Below, one piece after another: positions 41,818 to 53,400 of a stretch of DNA of 64,000 bases (position 1 is its first letter; each line of letters begins with the position of its first letter). The notes beneath the pieces are model-generated. The model saw only the letters and a list, made by a program, of their open reading frames with translations. It was not told where the DNA came from and did no database searches. The DNA is from Elusimicrobiota bacterium. GTDB taxonomy: Bacteria > Elusimicrobiota > Elusimicrobia > UBA1565. Both the position numbers and the translations under genes were made by a program. The DNA is taken from contig JBAZVI010000007.1 in the NCBI GenBank assembly GCA_041660925.1, forward strand, positions 186,001 through 250,000, given 5' to 3'.

Positions 41818-42618
41818 ATGAAGACCCTGCTCCGCGGCCTGCGCCTGAGCGTCCTCCCCGTCCTCTGCGCCGGGACGGCCCTCGCCGGGTCGGTGACCCA
41901 CTCTCCCACCCGGACCAAGACCTTCGTCAACTCGAACTGCGAGGCCGACCAGACCTGCGACCTGCTCAGCTTCTCGCTCCATCAGTATGAATATAAAGTG
42001 GATTTCGCCGGCGGCACGGAACAGAGCTACGGCACCACCGTAAACTTCGAGTACACGACGAAGTCCCCCGGGTCGCTGGAGGACTTCGCGCTCGTGAACT
42101 TCATCCGCGGCTGCCAATTCGACTCGACGTCCAGGAACGGACGGGTCGCGCGCGCCTACGCCGTCAAGGTCGAGTCGTTCGGGCGGATGGTGCCGTACCG
42201 CTTCCCCGATTGGAGCATCGACTCCTTCGACGCCAACCCGATGTACAACAACTGGCCCGAGGAGGAGGTCGCGGCGGGCGCTTCGCTCCACGGCTCCTAC
42301 CGCTGGAACAAGGTCCCGGGCTCCTTCGACGAGAAGACCGAGGTGTACTTCGTCCAGGAGCGCCCGAGGACGGGACGCCTCTACGTCTCCGACCGCCCCG
42401 GCACGGCGTTCGTCTTCGACGGAGGCGCGAGCGCCAAGAACATCTCGGTGCAGTTCCGCGTCTGCATCTACCGCACACGCGACATCCCGCGCTCCACGAG
42501 CCCCGACAACCTCGCCTTCGCCTCCCCCATCGCCTGTCACGAGTGGGCGAGCTCCTACGTCTGGGACTTCGAAAAGGGAGAGATGACCCGCCCCAAGGAG
42601 CTCGACTGCGGCGACTGA
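41818..42618 (+). CDS. Secreted protein of unknown function
   Basis: A 266-aa protein with signal peptide MKTLLRGLRLSVLPVLCAGTALA. The mature part begins GSVTHSPTRTKTFVNSNCEADQTCDLLSF and has six cysteines in pairs (C45/C51 region, one at FIRGCQFD, one at FRVCIYR, two near the end), suggesting disulfides. The rest is beta-rich (YEYKVDFAGGTEQSYGTTVNF). I recognise no family. ATG 41818 gives the signal peptide, but the purine-rich AGGAGGAGG is 25 nt away, and GTG 41806 is possible. Confidence 0.7.
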   Translation: MKTLLRGLRLSVLPVLCAGTALAGSVTHSPTRTKTFVNSNCEADQTCDLLSFSLHQYEYKVDFAGGTEQSYGTTVNFEYTTKSPGSLEDFALVNFIRGCQFDSTSRNGRVARAYAVKVESFGRMVPYRFPDWSIDSFDANPMYNNWPEEEVAAGASLHGSYRWNKVPGSFDEKTEVYFVQERPRTGRLYVSDRPGTAFVFDGGASAKNISVQFRVCIYRTRDIPRSTSPDNLAFASPIACHEWASSYVWDFEKGEMTRPKELDCGD

Positions 42619-42621
42619 TCG

Positions 42622-42643
42622 GGAATCCCCCACTGGGGATTCC
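42622..42643. terminator. Possible bidirectional terminator hairpin
   Basis: A 9-bp perfect stem GGAATCCCC / GGGGATTCC with loop CACT between two convergent genes. There is no T-tract, so it may act as an mRNA 3' end rather than an intrinsic terminator. Confidence 0.45.
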
Positions 42644-42646
42644 GGT

Positions 42647-44470
42647 CTAGTTGATGGCGCCCGACCGGGTTCCCGTGGCTCCCCAGGTGATGTTGATGTT
42701 CCCGGTGACGGCTGCGCCTGCCGCGCCGCCGGCGCCGCCGCTCCCTCCGCCTCCGTTGAAAGTCGCGTTCTGCCCCGCGGCGCCGCTCGCGCCCAGGTCG
42801 CCCCCGGCCCCACCGGCTCCGCCCACATCGAGGAATGTGCCGTTATCGCAATACCCGCCCGCTCCGCCGCCGCCCGGCGCCCCGAGCGTGCCCGCGCTTC
42901 CGTTGCCGCCCGCTTCGCCGTCGCTGGCGTAGTAGGGCCCGCCGGCGCCCGCGGCGCCGGAGATCCGGCCTCCCCCTCCGCCTCCTCCTCCGGTCTGATC
43001 GTTCGTGCAGTCCATTCCCCGATCCTGCCAGCCGCCGCCCCCGCCGCCCCCGCCGCCCCCGCCGCCGATCGTGCCGTTGTTGGTGATGAAGACGGAGACG
43101 GAGACGACCAGCGCGGACCCGCCGTCCCCGCCGGCACCGGCATTGAGGACCCCCGCGGCGGTGCTGCCGCCGGCGCCGCCGGCGCCGCCTTTCCCCAGGA
43201 TGGCGCCGTCGTTGATGATGCTGACGTTCGTGCCGGCCGGGAAGGTGTTCACGGTCAGCGCCGCCGAGCCCGTCGAATTCGAGCCGACCTTGACGCCTCC
43301 GTTGATGGTCAGCACGACGGACTGCCCGCTCGTCCACCCGCCGGACACGGCGTTCGTGTAGACGTCATAGTTCTGAGTATCGGCGCTGATCACGAGGTCG
43401 ATGCCCCCGGTGTTCACCGCGCCCTTCACTCGGGTCGAGTTGTAGCCGCCGAGCCAGGTGATGGCGTTGCCGTTGAGCTTGAGCGAGGAACCGCCGGAAC
43501 CGGGAGCGGTGAGGGTATAGTAGCCCGCATCCGTGCGCCAGGCGCTCCCGCCGCTCGATCCGTACCCTCCTCCTCCGCCTCCGCCGCTTCCGCCGTAGTC
43601 CACGCCGCCGTCCGCGTAGTAGCCGGTGCCGCCGGCGTCGCCGGACGCGCCGCCGGCCCCGCCGACGGAGGTGTCCCAGAAGTTTCCGGGGCAGGTGCTC
43701 TCATGGTAGCCGTCATTGGCTCCTCCCCCGCCGCCGGCGGCGCCGCCGGTCGCGACCTGCTCGCAGGGCGTCTGCGCCGTGATCGCGCCGTCGCCGCCGA
43801 AGCCGTTGATGATGCGGCCTCCTCCTCCTCCGCTGGAGTACCAGCCGGCGACCCCGTCGCAGGAGCCGTCCGCGGCGCCGTTCCCTCCGACATCCCATAC
43901 CACGCCGCCGGCTCCGCCCGACGCGACGCTGCCGCCCGGGCACTTGGCGCCGCCGCCCGCGCCGCCGCCGGCTCCTCCTCCACCTCCCGTATAAGAAAGG
44001 TCCGTGGCGTACGCATGTCCGCCGCCGCCGCCGCCGGCCACGATGTAGCCGTCGGTGTTGTCGATGGTGAGCGCGACGCTCGTCTCCACCGCCGGACCGC
44101 CGTTCTGCGGCGCGGAGTTGTACGCCGCGGCGCCGCCGCCCGCCCCGCCCTTGCCCATGATGATGCCGTGGTTGATGATCTTCAAAGTCGAGCCCGCGGG
44201 CAGGTTCCCCGAGGTCAGCGCCGGCTTGGAGACGTCGTCGGACCACACGTAGATGCTGGTGTCGATGGTCAGCTCCACGGCGACCGGAGCGGAAGGGCTC
44301 CCCAGCGCCGTGAAGACGTTGTACTCCTGCGTGTCCGCGCTGAGAGTCAGCGTCTGGACCGGGAGGCTGTTCCGCTTCCAGAACGCTCCCAGGTTGAAGA
44401 CGACCGCGCTCGCGCTCCCCGCGTCGAGCAGGAGCAGGAGCGACAGGAACGCGGAGACCGCCCTCTTCAT
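42647..44470 (-). CDS. Glycine-rich secreted protein with two repeated modules
   Basis: A 607-aa exported protein with signal peptide MKRAVSAFLSLLLLLDAGSASA. It has two copies of one module. Each starts with a beta unit (SADTQEYNVFTALGSP in copy 1 near residue 45; SADTQNYDVYTNAVSGG in copy 2 near 363), then LPAGSTLKIINHGIIMGKGGAGG or FPAGTNVSIINDGAILGKGGAGG, and then a long Gly/Ala/Ser/Tyr region with runs of up to about ten glycines. This resembles glycine-rich regions of phage adhesins that fold as polyglycine-II sandwiches. It starts 1 bp after the giant fibre gene, so the two are coexpressed. Function unknown; a surface adhesin cap is one idea. Confidence 0.75.
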   Translation of the reverse strand: MKRAVSAFLSLLLLLDAGSASAVVFNLGAFWKRNSLPVQTLTLSADTQEYNVFTALGSPSAPVAVELTIDTSIYVWSDDVSKPALTSGNLPAGSTLKIINHGIIMGKGGAGGGAAAYNSAPQNGGPAVETSVALTIDNTDGYIVAGGGGGGHAYATDLSYTGGGGGAGGGAGGGAKCPGGSVASGGAGGVVWDVGGNGAADGSCDGVAGWYSSGGGGGRIINGFGGDGAITAQTPCEQVATGGAAGGGGGANDGYHESTCPGNFWDTSVGGAGGASGDAGGTGYYADGGVDYGGSGGGGGGGYGSSGGSAWRTDAGYYTLTAPGSGGSSLKLNGNAITWLGGYNSTRVKGAVNTGGIDLVISADTQNYDVYTNAVSGGWTSGQSVVLTINGGVKVGSNSTGSAALTVNTFPAGTNVSIINDGAILGKGGAGGAGGSTAAGVLNAGAGGDGGSALVVSVSVFITNNGTIGGGGGGGGGGGGWQDRGMDCTNDQTGGGGGGGGRISGAAGAGGPYYASDGEAGGNGSAGTLGAPGGGGAGGYCDNGTFLDVGGAGGAGGDLGASGAAGQNATFNGGGGSGGAGGAAGAAVTGNINITWGATGTRSGAIN

Positions 44471-44471
44471 C

Positions 44472-47400
44472 TCAATACCCCGGGATCCACGCCGCGTAGA
44501 CGTGCGTGCCCAGCACGATGAAAGTATACACCGTGTGCTTGCCCGTCGTCGTCGCCCCGTGGTCCGGCGGCAGGTGCATCGTCAGAGCGGTGGAGCCGCT
44601 GTCGCTGTAGGCGTTGAAGCCGCAGGTCCCCACGCCCGTGCCCTGCACCGCCAGCGAGTAGCTCGCCCCATCCTTCATGTGGTACAGGTTCCAGCCCGCG
44701 CTGCAGCTCTGGTTCGTGTACTGGAGGTTGCCGCTCAGGAAGTTGATGCTCGTCCCCGTGTTCGAGGTCGTCTTCCCGACGATCTGCCCGCTGGCCACGT
44801 GCAGGACCCCGAGCGGGGTCGTCGTCCCGATGCCGACGTAGCCCTGGCTGCTGATCGTCACCCTCTCCGCACCGTCGGCGTAGAAGTGATGCTGGTCGAC
44901 GTTGCCGTTCGAGGAGCCGTAGTACAGGTGCGTCGCGTTGTCCCCGACCAGGGTGTCCAGGAACATGCCGTTCATGCTCCAACTCCCGGTGATCGACCCG
45001 CCCCTCGTCCCCGCCCCGGAGGTGTCCTGCAAGATGAGCCGCGCCTCGCCGGCCGTACTCGACGAAACATGGAGCTTGGAGGTCGGGTTCGTCGTCCCGA
45101 TGCCGACGTTGCCGGACCCGCCGATGATGCTCAGCAGGTCGTTCGACTGCCCGTTCCAGACGTGCAGGTCCCGCGCGACGCCCGACTCCCGGTTCAGGTA
45201 GATCGTGCTGTCGGTCCCGGGATTGATCCGGATGATGCCGTCCTGGCCGTAGGAGCTCAGTCTCAGGAAGCGGGTGGACGCATTGAGTCCGTCCGTGTTG
45301 ATCTTCAGGGCGCCCTGAAGCGCCGTGTTCCCGTTGTTGTCGACGACGAAGCTCCCGGAGGTCCCGGCCGAGTCCGAGCTCACGAACAGGACGTTGCTTG
45401 TCCCCGTCCCCTGCACGCTCAGCCTCCCGCCGGGGTTCGGCGTCCCGATCCCGACCTTGCCGTCCCCCTTGACGACCAGCAGCTCCTGCCCCGCCGCCGT
45501 GCCGCTCGAGACCTGCAGCACCGCGTCCGTCGCGACCGCGTTCGCGCTCGAGACGTGCAGGCGCGCGGCGGCCCGCTGGACTCCGAGACCGACGGCGACG
45601 CGGCCGCTGTTTTCGACGGCCATCTGGTTCGCGCCGAAGTTCTCCTTGAACCCGATGTCCTGACCCGTCTGCCTGTTCACGACCAGCGTATAGCCGCCGC
45701 GGTTGAACAGGCCGTTCCCATCGTTCCCAAGGGAGCCGTTCATGCTCACGCCGCCGAACGCCGTATCGCTCGTCCACGCCCCGACCATCACGTGCCCTGC
45801 GCCGCTGCCTTTCACGTCCAACGCCGCCGCCGGGCTCGGCGTACCGATGCCGACCCACCCGTTCGCGACGACGAGCGTGCTCCCGCCCACCGAGAACGCA
45901 TCGCCCCGCACCGTGATCGTCGAGTTCCCCAGCATCGTCAGCGGGCCGGTCATCCCGTCGCCGGCCCTGTCGACCTTGCCGGAGCCGCCCGAGATGCCGG
46001 TCAGCGCGGACCCGTCCCCGTAGAGCTTGTTCGCATAGACCTCTCCCTGCCCGGTCACGCGGAACACGTTCGAGGACCCCGTCGAGACGATGAGGATGTC
46101 GCCGGCCTCGCCCGTCCCGCTCGAGACGTGCAGGCGCGCAGCCGGAGCCGTCGTCCCGATCCCGGCGCTGCCGCCGGGCGCCAGGGTCATGCGGGTGTTG
46201 TAGGCCGAGCCGTTGTACTCCTCAAAGAACAGCTTGTTGACGTCGCCGCCGTCCTTGCGGTGCATCATGGCCCAGTACCTGGTCCAATCGTTGTTCCAGA
46301 ACACCATGTTCGTGTAGTTGAAGGCGTCTCCGAGGCCCTGGAGCTCGAACTGGGTCTTGCCGGTACTGTTGCTGAAGTCCACCGTGCCGTCCGGACTCAT
46401 CACCATGCGCTGTTTATAGTTCGTGCCGTCGAACTCCTCGAGGAGCAGGTTGTTCGTCTCTCCGCCGACTTTCCGGTGGTACCAGCCCCAGTACTTCGGC
46501 GTCGCGTCGTTCGATAGGAGGCTCAAGCCGGAATAGTTCCAGGCGTTGCCCGGGCCCGAGATGTCGATCCTGCCCATCGTGTCGGGACTGCGCACGGTCA
46601 GCGTCGTGGTCGCGTCCCCGGGCCCCACGATGACCTTGCCGTCGCCCTTGACCTGGAAGAGCTCCTGCCCCCAGGCGGGCCCGCTGGAGACCTGGAACAC
46701 CGTGTCCGTGGCGACCGCGTTCGCGCTCGAGACGTGCAGGCGCGCGGCGGCCCGCTGGACTCCGAGACCGACGGCGACGCGTCCGCTGTTTTCGACGGCC
46801 ATCTGGTTCGCGCCGAAGTTCTCCTTGAACCCGATGTCCTGGCCGGTCTGCCTGTTAACGACCAGCGCATAGCCGCCGCGATTGAACAGACCGTTCCCAT
46901 CGTTCCCAAGGGAGCCGTTCATGCTCACGCCGCCGAACGCCGTATCGCTCGTCCATGCGCCGATCATCACGTGCCCTGCGCCGCTGCCTTTCACGTCCAA
47001 CGCCGCCGCCGGGCTCGGCGTACCGATGCCGACCCACCCGTTCGAGACGACGAGCGTGCTCCCTCCCACCGAGAACGCGTCGCCCAGCACCGTGATCGTC
47101 GAGTTCCCCAGCATCGTCAGCGGACCGGTCATCCCGTCCCCGGCTTTCGCGACCTTGTCCGCGCCGTCGCTCACTCCCGTCAGGGCGGACCCGTCGCCGT
47201 AGTACTTGTTCGCGCGCACCTCGCCCTGGCCGTTGACACGGAAGACGTCCGAAGTCCCCGTGGAGACGGCCAGAAGGTCGCCGGGCTCCCCCGCCCCGCT
47301 CGAGACGTGCAGCAGATAGTACGGCAGGGTCGTCCCGACGCCGACGGCCCCGCCCGAGCTGATGAAGAGGTCTCCCTCGCGTCCCGCGGTGCCGAGGCCG

Positions 47401-50400
47401 AGGCCGCGGGGCCCCGAAGCCTGTCCGGCGCCGCCTCCGTTGTGGCTGATGGCGAACCCCGAGGCGTTGTACGTGAAGCGCGTGTTCCCATCCCATGACG
47501 GCTGACCGATCCCGTTCGCCCCCGTGAAGGTCAGGACCGGCACCTGAGCTGCGGCCTGACCGGCCCCGGCGGTCATGCTCGAGACCACGATGTTCGTGTT
47601 GCCGCCCCTCACGTGCAGGAACCCGTCGGGAGCCGTCGTCCCGATGCCGGTCCGGCCGTCGCCCATGACGGCGACGAGTTCCTGCCCCGCCGCCGCGCCG
47701 CTCGAGACGAGCAGCACCGTATCGGCCGCGACCGCGCTCTCGCTGCTCACGTGCAAACGCGCGGCCGGGGTCTGCGTTCCCACTCCAAACTGTCCCGAGG
47801 GGTCGAGTCGTGCACGCTCGACGTTGCGGCTGAAGAGCGCGGTATAGTCGTGTACGCCTGCGGCGCCCTTCTGGAACTTCATCACGTTGTGAAGCGCGGT
47901 CCCCGCGTCGTCGACCGTCCGGAGATACAGCCCCGCCCCACCGCTGAAGAGGTCGAAGTTCTTGGCGTCGGCGCCGCCGGAGGCATCCGTCATGAGCAGG
48001 CGCGGCCCCGCTGCGCTCAAGGTCAGCAGGGCGAGAGGATCCGCTGTCCCGATTCCAAGTCGGCCGTTCCTGACCGCCAGCGTCGAGCCGCCGACAGAGA
48101 ACGCATCGCCTTTGACGGTGACCGTGGAGTTGCCCAGCATCGTCAGCGGACCGGTCATCCCGTCGCCGGCTTTTGCAACCTTGTCGTCGAGCCCCGCGCC
48201 GAGGGTGCCGGTCGCGATGTCCACGAAGCCGCTGCCGATATGCAGACGCAGCCGGTTGTTCGTCGAATTATAGTAGAGCGCGCCCGCGGAACCGGCCGGG
48301 TCGCCCGCGGCCGCCGTGAAGAGCATCGGCGCCGGCACCGTCAGCGCGCCGGTGAAGGTCTTGTCGCCGCTGAAGGTCTGCGCTCCGGTGAGCTTCGCCA
48401 CGTTGCTCGAAAGCGCGCCGTCGACGATGCCGGTGAAGTTGGTCCCCGACAGGGCGGGAGCGGCGTTCCACGTCGGCACGGAGCCGTTGGACGTCAGGAC
48501 GGCGTTCGCTCCCCCGATGGACAGGAACGTCGTATGGTCCGCGGAGGACTGGTAGGGCAGCGCACCGGCAGTACCGCCGCCCAGGTTCGCCGTCGTGTCG
48601 ACCGACTGCCCCGAGGCGCTCGATTGGCACGCGCCCGGCCCCGTGCACTGGCACACGAGGTATTGGATGTACGGCGCGTTGGTGCCGGCGACGGAGCCCG
48701 CGTTGTTGACCGTGACCCCCGTGACATGTGAGGCGACGTTCCCCGCATAGCTCCCGTTATGGGTGGCGGCTCCGTTGTCGGCCCCCACGGTGACGTCCGC
48801 ACCCGAGGCATCGCCCAGGAGGTCGTGCACATGCCCTGGATCGGTGATGGCGTGATCGTGCTGTCCCACCGCCCGGTTCTCGAGGTTGCTCAACGCCGAC
48901 CCCGCGGTTCCCGCCAGAGTGCCGCTCGGCGGCAATCCGACCACGTATCGGCCCTGGGCGCCGGAGACTTCGTTCCATCCGCTCGGACAGCTCGCCAGAT
49001 TGAAGAACATCACTGCGCCCGCCGGCACGCCGCCTCCGGAAAGGTCCAGCCAATCCGCCGTGAGCGTCCCCGTCGAGAGCCGCAGCTTCTTCGCGGCGGA
49101 ATCATAATAGACGCGTCCGGGCGCGGCCGCCGGCTGGGAGATGCCGGCGAACGTGTAGTAGCCGGCGGCGGCGATCGTGCTGGCCGTGAGGTCCCCCACC
49201 TGGACATCCCCCGACACATGGAGCTTCGACCCCGGATCCGCCGTCCCGACGCCGACGTTGCCGCCGGTCGGCTGCAGAGAGATGTTCTGCGCCGATTGCA
49301 GCATGGCCGTCGAAGTCGCATCCAGCCGGGTCAATTTGAGCCACTCCGTGCCCGCGGAGGTGAAGCGCAGGAGCTTCCCCTGGCTGTCCGCCAGGGGACT
49401 CTGGATGTCGAGCACCGCCGCCGGGGTTCCCGTCCCGATCCCGACCTTCCCGTCGGCCTTGACGACGAAGACGTCGGTGGCCCCTCCCGCGTCCCCGTCG
49501 CTGTCGTTGAGGGCGCGAAGGATGAAGCGCGTCGAGTTGACCGTGGAATCCCCGAGCTTCAAGGTCGAATCGACGTTCGCGCCGCGGTTGTCGAAGTAGG
49601 CGACCCCGTCCGGAAGGACGCCCGGCAGGGTGTAGACCGACTGCAGCTGCGCGCCGGGGCTCGTCGAGCCGATCCCGACCCGACCGGTCGCATCGACGTT
49701 GACCCAGTCCTTCCAGGTCGAGCCGTTCCACATCGAAAGACTGAAGAATCCGTTGGCCGGCGCGAGCTGCCAGAGGTTCGTGCTCCCGGTGGACATCCGC
49801 AGCCCGTGGTTGTGGTAGTCCGTGACGCCGAGCGATTCGACGCGAGAGCCCGAGGTCCGGATGACGCCGGCAACGTCCAGCGTCGTCCCGGGATCGGACT
49901 TACCGACGCCCACCTTCCCGTCCCCTTTGACGACGAGCAGCTCCTGTCCCTGGCCCGTCCCGCTGGAGACCTGGAAGACCGTTTCCGTCGCGAGCGCGCT
50001 CGCGCTCGAGACGTGCAGACGCGCGGCGGGATAGACCACGCCGATCCCCACGCTGCCGTTCGGCTCGATGGTCAGCTGGCTGTTGGATTGCTGCCAGACG
50101 CCCCTCCCCAGCAGAAGCTGGCCGAGGGAGTTCTGACCGATGAAGGAGTTCGTGTTCCCGGGATACTCCATGAACAGGGTGCCGCCGTTCGTGCTCCTCA
50201 GATGCAGCAGGCTCCCCGGGCTGGACGCCCCGATGCCGACGTTGCCGGCCGCGCGATAGACGTCCGCGCCCGAGACCGTCCAGTTCGAGCCGGTGCCGGG
50301 AGTAAGGATGGTGCCGTTGACGCGGATCTCCGTGGCGTTCAGCGAACCGGCCACGTTGACCTTGTAGCTTCCGGGATCCGTCATGCCGATGCCGACGTTG

Positions 50401-53400
50401 CCGTTGACCACGAGGGCGGCGTTGGTGTAGTTCGCGTCGGCGTAGCCGATGTTGAGGCGCGGATTGTCCCCCCCGACCGCGAGGCCATAGGAGCTTCCAC
50501 GCAGCCGCACCTGGTCGGCGGCATACGTGCGCCACAGGATGTCGCCGTAGACGTTCGAGTCGGTCTCCAGCATGAGGCTGGGACCGCCGCTGCCGGCGCT
50601 CAGATTGTGCCCAAAACGGAGATTCGAGACGGAGTCCTTCACGTGCAGACGCGCGTTCGGCGTCGTCGTGCCGATCGCGACGCTCCCTCCGCTCGGCTGC
50701 AGGACCATGTGCGGGAAAACGCCGTCGTCGGCGTCCGTCTGCGCCGAGATGTACTTCGTCCCGGTCTCCGTGTTCTGGGACACGACGTTGAGCCGTGGGT
50801 TGCGGCCGGTCTGCTCCGCGACGAGCTGCAGCAGGTTCCGCGTCTCGCCCGCTCCGGTCGGAGTGTTGACGCTCAGGCGGTAGACCGGGTTCATCGTGCC
50901 GATGCCGACGCTCCCGCCCGCGGGGTTGAGCAGGATCGGAAGCGAGGGAGCGTCGTTGATCATCCCCTGGAGCCAGGCATAGCCGCCCGTCAGATTGCCC
51001 ATCGCGAGACCGTAGCCGTTGTCCGAGCCGCGCAGATAGAGCGACGCGCTGCTGACGCCGACCCCCAGCGGGATCGGCCGGTTCACGTTCAGCTTCGCAA
51101 GCGGGCTCGGCACCCCGATACCGACGTCCCCGAGTACGTTGACGACGACGCGCTCCGTCGCGTTCGTGCGCAGGGAGATCCCGCTCTGGGCGTGGATCGC
51201 GAGACCGTCGAAGTCGGAACCCGTGTTATAGACGAAGGCGCCGACGCCGCCCGCCGCCGCGGCATCCGCGTCGCGGAAGCGGAGTTGTCGGGCGGCGTTG
51301 TTGAAGCCGTCGACCAGCAGACTCGCCTTGACCGTGACCGACGACCCGTCCTGCATGGTCAACGGACCGGTCATGCCGTCGCCGGCCCTGTCGACCTTGC
51401 TGGAGAGGTTGATTCCCGTGAGCGAAGAGCCGTCGCCGTAGAGCTTGTTCGCATACACTTCGCCCTGCCCGGTCACCCGGAACACGTTCGAGGTCCCGGT
51501 CGAAACGACGACGATGTCGCCCGCCTCGAGCGCCCCGGTCGCGACGTGCAGCCGATACTGGGGATCGCTCGTCCCTATGCCCACCGCACCGATCGAACTG
51601 ACGAACAGGTCGTCTTCCCGACCGCCGGCCCCGAGGCCGAAGCCGAGCGGACCCAGGTTCGGCCCGCTCGTGCCCCCGTTGTGACTGATCGAGAAGCCTG
51701 CGTCGTTGTAGGTGAACCGCGTACTTCCATCCCAGGAACTCGGCCCGCCGCCCGTATAGCCGAAGAACGTCATCACGGGGACCTGCGCTATGTTCGGGCC
51801 GGACCCCGCACTCGCGCTGGACACGACGACGTTCACGTTCCCCTGTTTGAGGTGGAGGATCCCCGTCGGATCCGCCGTCCCGAAACCCACCCAGCCGTTC
51901 GCCACGACGAGCGTGCTGCCGCCGACCGAAAACGCGTCGCCCTTCACCGTGACCGTCGAGTTCCCGAGCATCGTCAGGGGGCCCGTCATCCCGTCGCCGG
52001 CCCTCGCGACCCTTCCGTCGAGCGCCGTCGTCACCGTCGAGAGGTCGATGAAGCCCGAGGGCACCGCGCCGGAGGTCAGCTTCAAATTCAGCGCCGTCGT
52101 GACCGTCGAGAGGTTCACGGAACCCGGCGGGATCGCGGCCCCCGCGTCCAGCTTCAGCGCCAGCGCGTCCGTCACCGTCGAGAGATCCACGAAGTCCGTC
52201 GGCACCGCGCCGCTCGTCAGCTTCAGGCTCAGCGCCGTCGTGACCGTCGAGAGGTTCACCGAACCCGGAGGGATCGCGGCCCCCGCGTCGAGCTTCAGCG
52301 CCAGCGCGTCCGTCACCGTCGAGAGATCCACGAAGTCCGTCGGCACCGCGCCGCTCGTCAGCTTCAGGCTCAGCGCCGTCGTGACCGTCGAGAGGTCGAC
52401 ATACTGCGGCGCGACCGCAGCCGAGGCCGCGGGGAGGTTCGTCAACAGCGAGGCGTTGACCGCGGGGAGGCGATTCGAACCATCGAGCTTGACGAGCCGG
52501 TCCGCCGCGTTGAAAACGTTGCCTTGCAGCGTGACGGAGGAGGACTGCAGCGTCAGAGGGCTGACCCCGGTGCCGAGCCCGGTGAACTGGGCCCCGTCGG
52601 CGTTGACGGAGCTCAGGCCCGCGCCCGCCGAGCCCGTGGCGATCGCGACGAAGCCGCCGGAGTTGAGACGGAGCATGAGGGCGCCCTCTCCGGCGATGTC
52701 GTAGTACAGCCGTCCGGGCGCCGCGGCCGGAGCGGCGCTCAGATTCGCAAGGGTGACATATCCTGCCGCGGCGATGGTGCTCGCGGTCTGCTCTCCGACC
52801 TGAAGATCTCCGCCCGCGACGTGCAGGCGGGTGACCGGCGCCTGCGTACCGATCCCGATGCGGCCGGAGGCCACCGCAAAGGTCGCTCCCCCCACCGAGA
52901 ACGCGTCGCCCTTCACCGTGACCGTCGAGTTCCCGAGCATCGTCAGCGGCCCCGTCATCCCGTCGCCGGAGCGGTCCACCTTGCCGAGGAGCGCCGCCGT
53001 CACGGTCGAGAGGTCGATGAAGTCGGCCGGCACCGCCCCGCTCGTCAGCTTGAGGCCGAGAGCGGCCGTCACCGTCGAAAGGTCGACGAAGTCCGAGGGA
53101 ACGGCGCCGCTCGTCAGCTTCAGATTCAAAGCCGCCGTCACCGTCGAGAGGTCGACGTACTGCGGCGCGATGGGGCCCGACGCCGCGGGCAGGTTCGTGA
53201 GCAGCGAGGCGTTGACCGCGGGCAGGCGGCCGGAGGAGTCGAGCTTCACGAGCCGGTCCGCCGCGTTGAAGCTGTTGCCCTGCAGGGTCACGGAGGAGGA
53301 GAGCGCGGAGAACTGACCGCCCGCCAGGTGCAGCGAGAGCTCGTCGGCGGTGTAGGTCGCGCCGCCCGCGCCGGCGGTGCCGGTCGCGATGTCGACGAAG

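Noticed and set aside
42650..44470. Plus-strand Pro-rich proteins opposite the glycine-rich gene
   Set aside because: Proline runs are simply the complement of glycine codons; the minus-strand frame has a signal peptide and duplicated modules.
52010..52420. CRISPR-like array
   Set aside because: The repeats are coding, in frame at 141 bp, with no short repeat/unique spacer structure.
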